Part shown: positions 17,525-25,151 of the stretch, piece by piece
How the letters are laid out: every line of letters starts with the position of its first letter
Position numbering within the stretch: position 1 is the stretch's first letter
Assembly (NCBI GenBank): GCA_038106445.1
Contig: JAYODU010000015.1
Coordinates: 1 to 47,444 of the forward strand
DNA length: 47,444 nucleotides
Reading direction: 5' to 3'
Source of the DNA: Pseudemcibacter sp038106445
Lineage (GTDB): Bacteria > Pseudomonadota > Alphaproteobacteria > Sphingomonadales > Emcibacteraceae
Translations under genes and position numbers: made by a program
Notes under the pieces: model-generated
What the model was told of the DNA's origin: nothing
Database searches by the model: none
What the model saw: the letters and a program-made list of their open reading frames with translations, nothing else

Positions 17525-17544
17525 TGTAGCTAGGCTGTAGCTAG
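17525..17544 (+). promoter_or_regulatory. Paired TGTAGCTAG repeats, right arm-type site
   Basis: TGTAGCTAG occurs at 17525-17533 and 17536-17544, with the same 11-bp period and orientation as the pair near the left end. The right att core begins 63 bp further on. Matching short repeats at both ends of an element with an arm-binding integrase are most simply integrase arm sites. The region 17400-17610 holds no other feature I can support. Confidence 0.6.
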
Positions 17545-17607
17545 AAACAAAACATCAAAACATCCAAACGGAATAAATTAGTCTAATTCATTGATGTATA
17601 AGGAAAA

Positions 17608-17657
17608 AAGTGGTGCCCGGGGGCGGATTTGAACCACCGACACGCGGATTTTCAATC
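17608..17657. repeat. att site inside tRNA-Phe
   Basis: This is the 50-bp copy that overlaps the intact tRNA-Phe, identical to 487-536. It runs from 3 bp beyond the CCA end into the 5' side of the anticodon stem. Because the element brings its own copy of the tRNA 3' part, the gene stays functional after insertion. Confidence 0.93.
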
Positions 17658-17685
17658 CGCTGCTCTACCCCTGAGCTACCCGGGC
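17611..17685 (-). tRNA. tRNA-Phe (GAA)
   Basis: The minus strand folds as a standard 75-nt tRNA: acceptor GCCCGGG/CCCGGGC, D arm GCTC/GAGC, anticodon stem GCGGA/TCCGC with loop TTGAAAA (anticodon GAA), T arm GGTGG/CCGCC with loop TTCAAAT, discriminator A and encoded CCA. It is the insertion target of the element, whose DNA lies beyond the tRNA 3' end. Confidence 0.97.
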
Positions 17686-17784
17686 ATGGGAAAACACTCA
17701 TATGAGGTGGGAGGGTTATAGAAAATAAGTCAGGCGCTGTCCAGCACTCTTTTTAAAAAAATGGTTCCCCTTCAAAAGCGTTAT

Positions 17785-17973
17785 TTACGGGTCTAAATTG
17801 TCGTCATCGCTTTGACCCTTTGATGTTTTTTCGCCAGCGATCACATAGCTTTCATTAAACCAGCGACCAAGGTCAATTTCACAGCAGCGTGCACTGCAGA
17901 AGGGGTGGTAGTTTTCAGTTGCCGCTTCCTTGCAGATCGGGCATTTATCGTTGTTATTTGCGGCTTTCATCAT
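17785..17973 (-). CDS. yacG: DNA gyrase inhibitor YacG-like zinc protein
   Basis: This 62-aa protein has the YacG (DUF329) zinc-binding pattern: CPIC near residue 11, FCSARC near 25-30, then EIDLGRW. In E. coli YacG binds gyrase and inhibits it. The acidic C-terminus is usual. The start overlaps the rng stop in ATGA, so it is translated with the RNase gene, as commonly seen in Alphaproteobacteria. Confidence 0.92.
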   Translation of the reverse strand: MMKAANNNDKCPICKEAATENYHPFCSARCCEIDLGRWFNESYVIAGEKTSKGQSDDDNLDP

Positions 17974-19355
17974 AGTTCCAGCTTGAGTATTGATCCGGTT
18001 CTGGCGGTAAAATGTTCGAGTAATTCTGACCTTAAGTCAAACCATTTTTTTTGTTCTTCCGTTACCTTTACTATACGGGGGATGCCCGGTTTTCGGGATG
18101 CTTCCTGCTCTTCGCGGCGCAGAATTTCAAGACAAACGGTCGAAATATTTTTTCTTTTCTGTACCCTTGATACCAACAGTTCATGAAGGCTCGCACCCCT
18201 GCTGCTTCGAGTCACTTCCATCAGCCCGAATGATGATATATTGCCCCGCTGCATTGGTGCTGGGTCATTTACCATCAGTTCGTCAGCAAAATTCTGAAGA
18301 CTTTTGATATCCCCCTTGTCCGTCATATCCACAAAATCAATAACAATAATACCGCCAATTGAACGAAGACGCAGTTGGCGGAAAATTTCCCGCATCGCTT
18401 CGCGGTTTAGGCTAAATATCTGTTTTGCACGGTCGATTGAAAACTGTGCTCCTCCCATATTTACATCAATTGCGGTTAATGCTTCTGTCTGTTCAATGGT
18501 GATCCATGCCCCCGAATTAAGATAGAGGCGATCCGACATTATATTTTCCAGTTCATCTTCCACCAAATAGCGGGTAAAAAGAGTTTCTTTTTCGCTATAA
18601 TGTATGGCGCACGCTGCTTTGGTTGGAAAATATGTTTCAAGCCATTTTTTAGCCCTGGCCAGAAGTGCGGGATCATCAATCAGGATTTCATCTGTATCAG
18701 CACTAACAAATTCCCGCATTATCTGTTCCAACGGATCTGGGGGCTGGGAAAGTAACGACGGACAGGGGCATGATTTTATATTTCTGGTTGCGTCCTGCCA
18801 CTGCAGGATCAATGTCCGTGCCACATTTGTCAGATCATCATTTGATACATGCTGCGCGTCAGTGCGAAATGTCAGGCCGTAATCCACAAGGTCCAGGCCA
18901 TGACCATATTTTTTTAATTCTTCCCGCCTGTCAGGGTCTTTGATCCGGCTTGATACATAGGCCCCGGCACGGTGCGGGTGAAAAATAACCGCAGGGGTCA
19001 CCAGTTCGATGCGCGCCGAAAGTTTAAGCTGCTTTTCACTGCGGGCGTCCGAGACAACCTGAACAATCAATCGCTGCCCTTCATGAAGTAGCGTTGTCAG
19101 ATCGCGTGGTTTTTTCCCCAGTTGTTTGGGAAGCGTTTTAAGGGGCAAAAAACCGGAAATATTATCCCCTAGATCAACATAGGCAGCCTGCAGTTCTTTT
19201 GATAGTTTACTTACCCGGCCAAGAAAGACGGTCCCCATATAGGAGGGTACATGATCACGGTAAAGTCTGATATCTGTCACCTTATCCTGGGCACAAACGG
19301 CGGTGCGAATTTCCCCGATCGCATGACTGATGAGTATTTTTTTAGGGTCTGACAT
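17970..19355 (-). CDS. rng: Ribonuclease E/G family protein
   Basis: This 461-aa endoribonuclease should process rRNA and mRNA 5' regions. An S1-like RNA-binding part (about 35-120, MGTVFLGRVSKL... AYVDLGDNISGFLP) is followed by the RNase E/G core. The core has LTAIDVNMGG (about 290-300) and GGIIVIDFVDM (about 332-342), which supply the catalytic Asp pair. After the core the family normally has TRKRxxxSL and the CPxCxG zinc-link. Here the sequence reads TRSSRGASLHELL and no CPxCxG follows, so this is a zinc-link-less variant, shorter than RNase E and without its scaffold tail. It lies 4 bp after maf and overlaps yacG. Confidence 0.92.
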   Translation of the reverse strand: MSDPKKILISHAIGEIRTAVCAQDKVTDIRLYRDHVPSYMGTVFLGRVSKLSKELQAAYVDLGDNISGFLPLKTLPKQLGKKPRDLTTLLHEGQRLIVQVVSDARSEKQLKLSARIELVTPAVIFHPHRAGAYVSSRIKDPDRREELKKYGHGLDLVDYGLTFRTDAQHVSNDDLTNVARTLILQWQDATRNIKSCPCPSLLSQPPDPLEQIMREFVSADTDEILIDDPALLARAKKWLETYFPTKAACAIHYSEKETLFTRYLVEDELENIMSDRLYLNSGAWITIEQTEALTAIDVNMGGAQFSIDRAKQIFSLNREAMREIFRQLRLRSIGGIIVIDFVDMTDKGDIKSLQNFADELMVNDPAPMQRGNISSFGLMEVTRSSRGASLHELLVSRVQKRKNISTVCLEILRREEQEASRKPGIPRIVKVTEEQKKWFDLRSELLEHFTARTGSILKLEL

Positions 19356-19359
19356 ATAT

Positions 19360-19968
19360 TTAAAGCGGATAGCCGCGTCCTTTAAGCATATTCAACGTTT
19401 CCATAAGCGGCAAGCCAACAACATTACTGTATGATCCGTTTATGGAGCCGATAAAACGTGCGGCAAGCCCCTGAATGGCGTATGCACCGGCCTTGCCGCG
19501 CCATTCGTCACTTTTTATGTAAAAATCAATTTCTGCGCTTTCAAGCCGTTTGAATGTAACGGTAGTTTTTACAGTCCGGTGGCTGCTACCCCCATCTGGT
19601 GCAATCAGGCTCACGGCCGTATAAACGTTATGACGCCGGCCGCTTAACATTTTAAGAGAGGTTCGTGCCGCTTTTTCATCTTCTGCTTTTCCCAAAACCC
19701 GGTTACCGCAGGCGACAATGGTATCGGCTGCAAGAATGAAAGCGTCTTTATGGCTATCTGCCACGTTTGCTGCCTTAAGTTTTGCAAGGCGCGCCACAAG
19801 CACCGCCGGCTTTTCACCCAGGGTGGGTGTTTCGTCAACCTCAGCGGGGATAATATCTTCAGGCGTAATACCAACCTGCTTAAGTAGGTCAAGTCGACGT
19901 GGGGAAGCTGATGCAAGGATTAATTTCTGGTTTGTTTCATGATCCGGCCGAGGCATGTCAACCATTGC
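19360..19968 (-). CDS. maf: Maf nucleotide pyrophosphatase
   Basis: This 202-aa Maf/Ham1-fold enzyme hydrolyses non-canonical or modified nucleoside triphosphates. Visible motifs are LASASPRRLDLLKQVG near the N-terminus, EVDET, LAADTIV, LGKAED, LSGRRH and GKAGAYAIQG. I chose the ATG at 19968, which begins 5 bp after the infA stop. A longer frame from 20013 would overlap infA by 41 bp and add residues not found in the family. The next gene, rng, starts 4 bp downstream. Confidence 0.92.
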   Translation of the reverse strand, partial: AMVDMPRPDHETNQKLILASASPRRLDLLKQVGITPEDIIPAEVDETPTLGEKPAVLVARLAKLKAANVADSHKDAFILAADTIVACGNRVLGKAEDEKAARTSLKMLSGRRHNVYTAVSLIAPDGGSSHRTVKTTVTFKRLESAEIDFYIKSDEWRGKAGAYAIQGLAARFIGSINGSYSNVVGLPLMETLNMLKGRGYPL

Positions 19969-19972
19969 CGTA

Positions 19973-20191
19973 TTATCTATAGCGGTAGGTGATACGACCT
20001 TTGCTAAGATCATATGGGGTCATTTCCACGAGCACCTCATCACCTGCAAGAACACGGATACGGTTCTTGCGCAGTTTTCCGGCAGTATGACCCAGAACTT
20101 CGTGACCGTTTTCAAGCGTTACCCTGAACATGGCGTTCGGGAGCAACTCTGTCACGGTGCCGCGAATTTCCAATAACTCTTCTTTAGCCAT
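19973..20191 (-). CDS. infA: Translation initiation factor IF-1
   Basis: This 72-aa S1/OB-fold protein matches IF-1 over its full length: MAKEELLEIRGTVTELLPNA, then FRVTLENGHEVLGHTAGKLR and a GDEVLVEMTPYDLSKGRITYR ending. It binds the ribosomal A site during initiation. A GGAG site precedes the ATG. It heads the infA-maf-rng-yacG string. Confidence 0.98.
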   Translation of the reverse strand: MAKEELLEIRGTVTELLPNAMFRVTLENGHEVLGHTAGKLRKNRIRVLAGDEVLVEMTPYDLSKGRITYRYR

Positions 20192-20294
20192 TATGGCTCC
20201 TATTTATTTCATAAATAATATGGGGAAAATAGAGAAATTGACGTAAATATCAAGAAAAATGTTATTAAACAAAGGTTTTAGGTAAGTTATTGCC

Positions 20295-20735
20295 TTAAAT
20301 GGCTAGTCTTTCCCTTATCTTCCCCTCAAGATAATCACGCACCGAACGGAAGGCGGCGATGATATTTTCCCTGCTTCCGCGTTCCTTGGTGGGATCCATC
20401 GTTGGCCAATATTCAACGTCGGTTGAATAAAAACGGGTCAGGTCAAGTGCCCGGTGGTGTGCTTCGGGGCTTAGGGTAATTACCAGATCAAATGAGCTGT
20501 CATTCAGCGTTTCAAAATTTTTCGGGTGGTGTTTTGACACATCAATGCCGATTTCAGCCATCACTGAAACGGTAAAGGGGTTTATTTTTCCTAGGTCATC
20601 ATGAATACCGACGCTATCGATAAAAATGTTATTGCCAAACATTTTTTTGGCCAGTGCTTCTGCCATGGGGGAGCGGACAGCATTATAACTGCAGACAAAA
20701 AGCAGGCTTGACGGTCGCTGTCTATCATTACCTAT
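20295..20735 (-). CDS. Low-molecular-weight phosphatase family protein, non-canonical start
   Basis: This is a LMW protein-tyrosine-phosphatase/arsenate-reductase-like protein. The catalytic loop CSYNAVRS (C-x5-R-S) follows SLLFV, as in the family, with the DP region TMDPTKE near the C-terminus. The first ATG in frame (20666) lies after this loop and would give an inactive 123-aa protein. Upstream the frame is open to a TAA at 20750 but has no ATG, GTG or TTG. The likeliest start is ATA at 20735, six bases after a strong AGGGGAG, giving 146 aa, the usual size. A one-base error in the A5 run at 20697-20701, with a true ATG at 20728, is the alternative. Confidence 0.8.
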   Translation of the reverse strand: MGNDRQRPSSLLFVCSYNAVRSPMAEALAKKMFGNNIFIDSVGIHDDLGKINPFTVSVMAEIGIDVSKHHPKNFETLNDSSFDLVITLSPEAHHRALDLTRFYSTDVEYWPTMDPTKERGSRENIIAAFRSVRDYLEGKIRERLAI

Positions 20736-20741
20736 GGTTTG

Positions 20742-20748
20742 CTCCCCT
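20742..20748 (-). promoter_or_regulatory. Ribosome binding site that decides the phosphatase start
   Basis: AGGGGAG on the minus strand lies six bases before ATA (20735) and 13 bases before the out-of-frame ATG at 20728. Normal spacing is 5-9 bases, which favours ATA. It lies just downstream of the stop of the UPF0262 gene. Confidence 0.55.
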
Positions 20749-20758
20749 TACGATTAAA

Positions 20759-21247
20759 TCACCTTATCTGCAATACACAGATAAGGGTAAAAAGCCGCCG
20801 TGCGGTCTCAAAATCGATATCCACTTTATCGGCGAGCCGTTCACGCATGATTTCCGACCCTTCGTTATGAAGGGCGCGCCGCCCGGCATCAATGGCTTCT
20901 ATTGTTTTCGGGCTTGATGATTTGACAGCGTCATAATAATTATCGCAGACAATGAAATATTCCTTGATAACTTTTCGCAGCGGTGTCAGCGGCAGGATCA
21001 AAGTTTCCAGATCTTTTTCATCCTTTGTTTTAAGATCAATGGCCAGGCGATTGTCTTCCATTCGCAGTTTGATGTTATAGGGGCCGGGGTAGCCGCCGCC
21101 AATATCGCTTTTGGGTGCAAAGCGATTGGTTTCAAGCAGATCGAAAATGGCAATACGGCGTTCATGCTCAATATCATCATTGCGTCTGATGATGGATTTA
21201 TCATCCAGTTCAATCTGGCATATTCTTTGTGTGCTTTGAAAGTTCAT
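20759..21247 (-). CDS. UPF0262 family protein
   Basis: This 162-aa protein of an uncharacterised family is almost confined to Alphaproteobacteria and is usually found beside hisD. Recognisable segments are IELDDKSI, HERRIAIFDLLE, NRFAP, GPYNIKLRMEDNRLAIDL and PLRKVIKEYFIVCDNYYDA. It has no signal peptide or membrane segment. It lies 17 bp after hisD and 23 bp before the phosphatase frame. Function unknown. Confidence 0.93.
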   Translation of the reverse strand: MNFQSTQRICQIELDDKSIIRRNDDIEHERRIAIFDLLETNRFAPKSDIGGGYPGPYNIKLRMEDNRLAIDLKTKDEKDLETLILPLTPLRKVIKEYFIVCDNYYDAVKSSSPKTIEAIDAGRRALHNEGSEIMRERLADKVDIDFETARRLFTLICVLQIR

Positions 21248-21264
21248 TTAAGAACATCCATCAA

Positions 21265-22563
21265 TTAATTTGCCTTATCAAGGCGTATTCCTATCGACCG
21301 TTTATGCGCATCAAGCCCTTCTTCATCCGCAAGAACCATTGCCGCCGGGCCAATTGCCCTCAACCCGGCCTCTGTGCATTCTATCACCGTATTTCTTTTC
21401 ATAAAGTTAAGAACACTTAACCCTGATGAAAACCGCGCGCTTCCGGATGTGGGAAGCACATGATTGGGCCCTGCGATGTAATCGCCAATGGCTTCGGGGG
21501 TGTGGCGGCCAACAAATATTGATCCGGCATTGCGGATTTTTCCGGCATATTCACGGGCATTTTCAAGCGCAAGTTCAAGATGCTCCGGCGCGATCCGGTT
21601 TACCAGATCCGCTGCATCGCTCATATTCGCTACTGTAATAACACAGCCATGATTGTCCCAGCTTGTTCCGGCTATATTTGCGCGCGGCAGGGTGGCAAGG
21701 TGGTCTTCAACCGCCATGATCACCTGTTTTGCATATTTTTCATCATCGGTAATCAGTATGCTTTGGGCGACTTCGTCATGTTCCGCCTGGCTTAAAAGAT
21801 CCATTGCAATCCAGCGGGGGTCGTTTTTATTGTCGGACACAACTAAAATTTCCGACGGGCCGGCGATCATATCAATGCCAACGGTGCCGAATACTTCCTT
21901 TTTTGCGGCAGCAACATATGCGTTACCCGGGCCGGCAATAATATCAACGGGTTCAAGACTTTCTGTGCCGTATGCAAGGGCGGCGACAGCCTGTGCGCCG
22001 CCGATTTTATATATATCGGTAATACCCGCAATATGGGCTGCGGCCAGCACAAGCGGGTTTAAATACCCATTAGGGCTTGGTACCACCATAACGACACGGG
22101 GAACGCCCGCTGCTTTCGCCGGGATCGCATTCATCAATACCGATGACGGGTATGCCGCCTTGCCACCAGGCACATATATACCCGCAGCATCAACCGCATG
22201 CCAACGCACACCAAGGGCCACACCATCATGATCAACCATGTCGTCATTTTCGGGGATGTGGCGGATATGGAAACCCGAAATGCGTTTTGCGGCTATTTTA
22301 AGCGCGTTTAGCGTTTCATCTGAACATGCGGCAATGGCTTGATCAATTTCCGATTTGCTCACCCGCATGGTATCCCGTGTGAGATCCAGATTATCAAATT
22401 TTTTTGTATAATCAAAAAGGGCTTCGTCACCACGCGCCCTGACAGCGGCGATGATTTCCTTTACCACACCGGAAACATCATTTTCCGTATCACGGCTTTT
22501 TTTTATAAACTTTTCAAAATCGGATGCGAACGAGGCATTTTTATTATTCAGTTCCCTAACCAT
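21265..22563 (-). CDS. hisD: Histidinol dehydrogenase
   Basis: This 432-aa enzyme carries out the last two oxidations of histidine synthesis, histidinol to histidine, with NAD and Zn. Family segments include YVPGGKAAYPSSVLMNAIPA, GAQAVAALAYGTES, GPGNAYVAAAK, GPSEILV, the catalytic SQAEHDE and the late EHLEL and HTPEAIGDY. I chose the ATG at 22563, which overlaps the hisG stop in ATGGTTAG and gives the normal length. A longer frame from 22599 would add 12 residues inside hisG. Confidence 0.96.
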   Translation of the reverse strand: MVRELNNKNASFASDFEKFIKKSRDTENDVSGVVKEIIAAVRARGDEALFDYTKKFDNLDLTRDTMRVSKSEIDQAIAACSDETLNALKIAAKRISGFHIRHIPENDDMVDHDGVALGVRWHAVDAAGIYVPGGKAAYPSSVLMNAIPAKAAGVPRVVMVVPSPNGYLNPLVLAAAHIAGITDIYKIGGAQAVAALAYGTESLEPVDIIAGPGNAYVAAAKKEVFGTVGIDMIAGPSEILVVSDNKNDPRWIAMDLLSQAEHDEVAQSILITDDEKYAKQVIMAVEDHLATLPRANIAGTSWDNHGCVITVANMSDAADLVNRIAPEHLELALENAREYAGKIRNAGSIFVGRHTPEAIGDYIAGPNHVLPTSGSARFSSGLSVLNFMKRNTVIECTEAGLRAIGPAAMVLADEEGLDAHKRSIGIRLDKAN

Positions 22564-23221
22564 CAACGGCCTCACGGATTTTTTCCAAAATGGGATCAAT
22601 TTCAGTATTTCGGGTTTTAAACGCTGTCCGGTTCACGATGAAACGCGATGTTATATCAAGGATTTTTTCAACCTCAACCAGGCCATTTGCCTTGAGGGTT
22701 GCACCTGTACTGACCAGATCAACAATGCGGCGGCAAAGGCCCAGACTAGGTGCTAGTTCCATGGCGCCATTCAGCTTGATACATTCCGCCTGAACACCGC
22801 GTTTTGCAAAATATTTTGCGGTCAGGTTCGGGTATTTGGTTGCAACGCGTACGTGGCTCCACCGGTTTGGGTCGTCTTTTTTGCTCATTTCTTCAAGTTC
22901 GGCGACCGAAATACGGCAATGCCCGATATTAAGATCAAGTGGCGCATAAATTTCCGGATAATCAAATTCGAGAAGCACATCATTTCCCGCGACACCAAGC
23001 TGCGCGGCACCAAAAGCAACGAAGGTTGCCACATCAAAGCTTCGAACCCGGATGATTTCTAGATTTTCAATATTGGTTTTAAAGGCCAGCTTGCGGGATT
23101 TCGGGTTATCAAAATCTGCTTCTGGATCAATGCCGGCGGCACGAATGATCGGCATCACTTCGTCAAGGATACGGCCCTTGGGTAATGCCATAATCATCGG
23201 TTTTTTGATTTTTACCGTCAT
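22556..23221 (-). CDS. hisG: ATP phosphoribosyltransferase, short form
   Basis: This 221-aa enzyme starts the histidine pathway (ATP plus PRPP). It shows ALPKGRILDE at the N-terminus, GVAGNDVLLE, and the PRPP loop DLVSTGATLKANGL near residue 170. It lacks the C-terminal regulatory domain of the 290-300-aa long form, so it should need HisZ as partner, which is not in this window. It overlaps hisD by 8 bp. Confidence 0.96.
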   Translation of the reverse strand: MTVKIKKPMIMALPKGRILDEVMPIIRAAGIDPEADFDNPKSRKLAFKTNIENLEIIRVRSFDVATFVAFGAAQLGVAGNDVLLEFDYPEIYAPLDLNIGHCRISVAELEEMSKKDDPNRWSHVRVATKYPNLTAKYFAKRGVQAECIKLNGAMELAPSLGLCRRIVDLVSTGATLKANGLVEVEKILDITSRFIVNRTAFKTRNTEIDPILEKIREAVDG

Positions 23222-23355
23222 TGTCAGAATGCCTTTAATTCACATGCTTATCTTTACATGCGCCCTTTTAACCAAAAGCGAATGAAATGGCTAGTTTTAT
23301 TATGTTACATGTGAGTTAACTTGTGCTCGAAAGTAAGTGATGCTTCTAATCAGCA

Positions 23356-23844
23356 CTAGTCGTTTTTAATCACATCCAGAATTTCATGCTTCGGGTGGCA
23401 TTTTGCCGGGTAGGGTTTCCCGATATCCTGCATGCTTGCTTCGATCAACTCTGCTTCCAGCCGTAAAAGGCCGTCTGCGGCGAAAATCAGATCAATGGCA
23501 ACATTGTTATTTTCAAGTTCCGATGCCTCAATTGCCAGCAGTTCAAGCACATGGGTTTTGTTATCTTGTGGGATATTCTGGCTGGTAACCTTGATAACAT
23601 TCTCAAAATGGCAACCAGTGCGGATACGCTGGCAATTATGCCTGGCGTCATCGCTATCCCTGTTTTGGAATTCTTCCCATTGATAGCGGTTAACCATCAG
23701 TGCGAAAATACGTGACTTGGGATTAAAATTAAAATCACCAACCACCGTGACCGCATCCTGAAGATAGGCAGAAATAATGGTCAGGTCGTCATGATCCTGC
23801 GCTTTTAATTTTAATCCTTTTCCCATTTTTAACCCTAAAATCAT
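23356..23844 (-). CDS. DUF2948 family protein
   Basis: This 162-aa alphaproteobacterial protein of unknown function has LKLKAQDHDDLTIISAYLQD near the start, VGDFNFNPKSRIFALMVNRYQWE in the middle and LEAELIEASMQDIGKPYPAK near the end. It is usually coded right after murA, and here its start overlaps the murA stop in ATGA. No membrane segment or catalytic motif is seen. It is followed by a 134-bp gap that should contain the hisG promoter. Confidence 0.92.
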   Translation of the reverse strand: MILGLKMGKGLKLKAQDHDDLTIISAYLQDAVTVVGDFNFNPKSRIFALMVNRYQWEEFQNRDSDDARHNCQRIRTGCHFENVIKVTSQNIPQDNKTHVLELLAIEASELENNNVAIDLIFAADGLLRLEAELIEASMQDIGKPYPAKCHPKHEILDVIKND

Positions 23845-25139
23845 ATTCCCAGATTTGCATCACGTGTAATTTTTGCGCCGACGGCACTTAACTTTTCTAC
23901 CAGACGTTCATATCCACGATCAAGGTGGTATATGCGGTTTACGAATGTCTGCCTGTCGGCAACCAGCCCGGCCAGTACAAGTGACATGGACGCCCGTAGG
24001 TCCGTTGCCATGACGGGGGCGCCAAGTAATTGTTCTACCCCGCGGACAATGGCGGTGGAACCGTGCATGGTGATATCCGCCCCCATGCGGCACAGTTCCG
24101 GCACATGCATAAAACGGTTTTCAAAAATGCTTTCGTTGATGACGGATGCACTGTCGCATTGGGTCATCATTGCCATAAGCTGCGCCTGCATATCTGTTGG
24201 GAAGCCCGGGTAAGGTTGCGTTGTTACATCAACGCCTTTTATTTTTTCACTTCCCAGTGTAACGATGACACCGTTTTCGGTTTGCGTAAAATTAACACCG
24301 GCTTCTTTTAATACACCGACTGTACCGGTCATCACATCCAGAAGATTGTCACCGATTAATTCGATTTCGCCCCGCGTCATGGCGGCGGCAACAGCATAGC
24401 TTCCGGCTTCAATCCGATCGGGCATTACCGCATATTCTGCGCCATGAAGGGCGTCCTTACCCTTTACTTCCAGTATACGGGTTCCTATGCCGGTTATTTC
24501 AGCACCCATAGCATTAAGGCAATGGGCAAGATCTGAAATTTCCGGCTCGCGCGCTGCATTTTCAATGATTGTTGTTCCGCTGGCTAGTGTTGCAGCCATC
24601 AGAATATTTTCAGTAGCTCCCACGGAAACAGTTGGAAAATGAACCTTACCGCCGTTTAACCTTCCATTTGGGGCAACGGCACGTACATACCCTTCCTGAA
24701 GCTCGATTTTTGCCCCCATTGCTTCAAAGCCCTTAAGATGAAGATCAATTGGCCGGTTGCCGATGGCGCACCCGCCGGGTAGGGATACAGTTGCTTCCCC
24801 TTCGCGGGCAAGCAGGGGACCAAGCACAAGGATCGAAGCCCGCATTTTGCGAACAATATCGTAAGGTGCAACGGTGTTGGTAATATCCGGGGTTTTGAAA
24901 GATATCGTCTGCCCGTCGGCAAGTTTTTCACCTTCATTTTCCAGGTTGGTGATAACGCCATGCCCTTCAAGAAGCATTTGCAATGTTTTAATATCGGCCA
25001 GATGAGACAGATTTGAGAGTGTAAGTGTATCTTTTGTCAGCAGGCTCGCACACATAAGTGGCAGTGCGGCATTTTTTGCTCCGCTGATGGGAAGTTGTCC
25101 TTCAAGGCGAAAGCCGCCGGTTATTGCAAGCCTGTCCAA
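23841..25139 (-). CDS. murA: UDP-N-acetylglucosamine 1-carboxyvinyltransferase
   Basis: This 432-aa enzyme adds enolpyruvate from PEP to UDP-GlcNAc, the first committed step of peptidoglycan synthesis. It shows GGFRLEGQLPISGAKNAALPL (the Lys-Asn substrate motif) and GGCAIGNRPIDLHL (the active-site Cys that is the fosfomycin target). Later family motifs include GFPTDMQAQ and the C-terminal DRGYERLVEKL. The start is TTG at 25139, with GGAG eight bases upstream overlapping the dcd stop. Confidence 0.97.
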   Translation of the reverse strand: MDRLAITGGFRLEGQLPISGAKNAALPLMCASLLTKDTLTLSNLSHLADIKTLQMLLEGHGVITNLENEGEKLADGQTISFKTPDITNTVAPYDIVRKMRASILVLGPLLAREGEATVSLPGGCAIGNRPIDLHLKGFEAMGAKIELQEGYVRAVAPNGRLNGGKVHFPTVSVGATENILMAATLASGTTIIENAAREPEISDLAHCLNAMGAEITGIGTRILEVKGKDALHGAEYAVMPDRIEAGSYAVAAAMTRGEIELIGDNLLDVMTGTVGVLKEAGVNFTQTENGVIVTLGSEKIKGVDVTTQPYPGFPTDMQAQLMAMMTQCDSASVINESIFENRFMHVPELCRMGADITMHGSTAIVRGVEQLLGAPVMATDLRASMSLVLAGLVADRQTFVNRIYHLDRGYERLVEKLSAVGAKITRDANLGI

Positions 25140-25151
25140 CGATGCGTCTCC

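Larger units (their letters stand above)
487..17657. mobile_element. Integrative element in tRNA-Phe carrying copper/silver resistance
   Basis: The ends are a 50-bp identical direct repeat covering the 3' half of tRNA-Phe(GAA). An intact tRNA remains at the right end and an orphan fragment at the left. A tyrosine integrase starts about 160 bp inside the left end, followed by an excisionase-like HTH protein and a Toprim/DUF3987 replication protein. No conjugation, capsid or portal genes are present, so the element is neither a full ICE nor a complete prophage. It is best read as a mobilisable island or satellite-type element. The copper cargo fills the middle 10.6 kb. The boundaries are directly visible; mobility is inferred. 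Confidence 0.88.

Noticed and set aside
17730..17765. Small hairpin near GCGCTGTCCAGCAC followed by TCTTTTT as a terminator
   Set aside because: The stem is only about six base pairs with a mismatch and a two-base loop, too tight to form well.
20666..20668. ATG at 20666 as the start of the phosphatase gene
   Set aside because: It would remove the C-x5-R catalytic loop and leave a protein shorter than the family, while the upstream frame codes for exactly the missing N-terminus.
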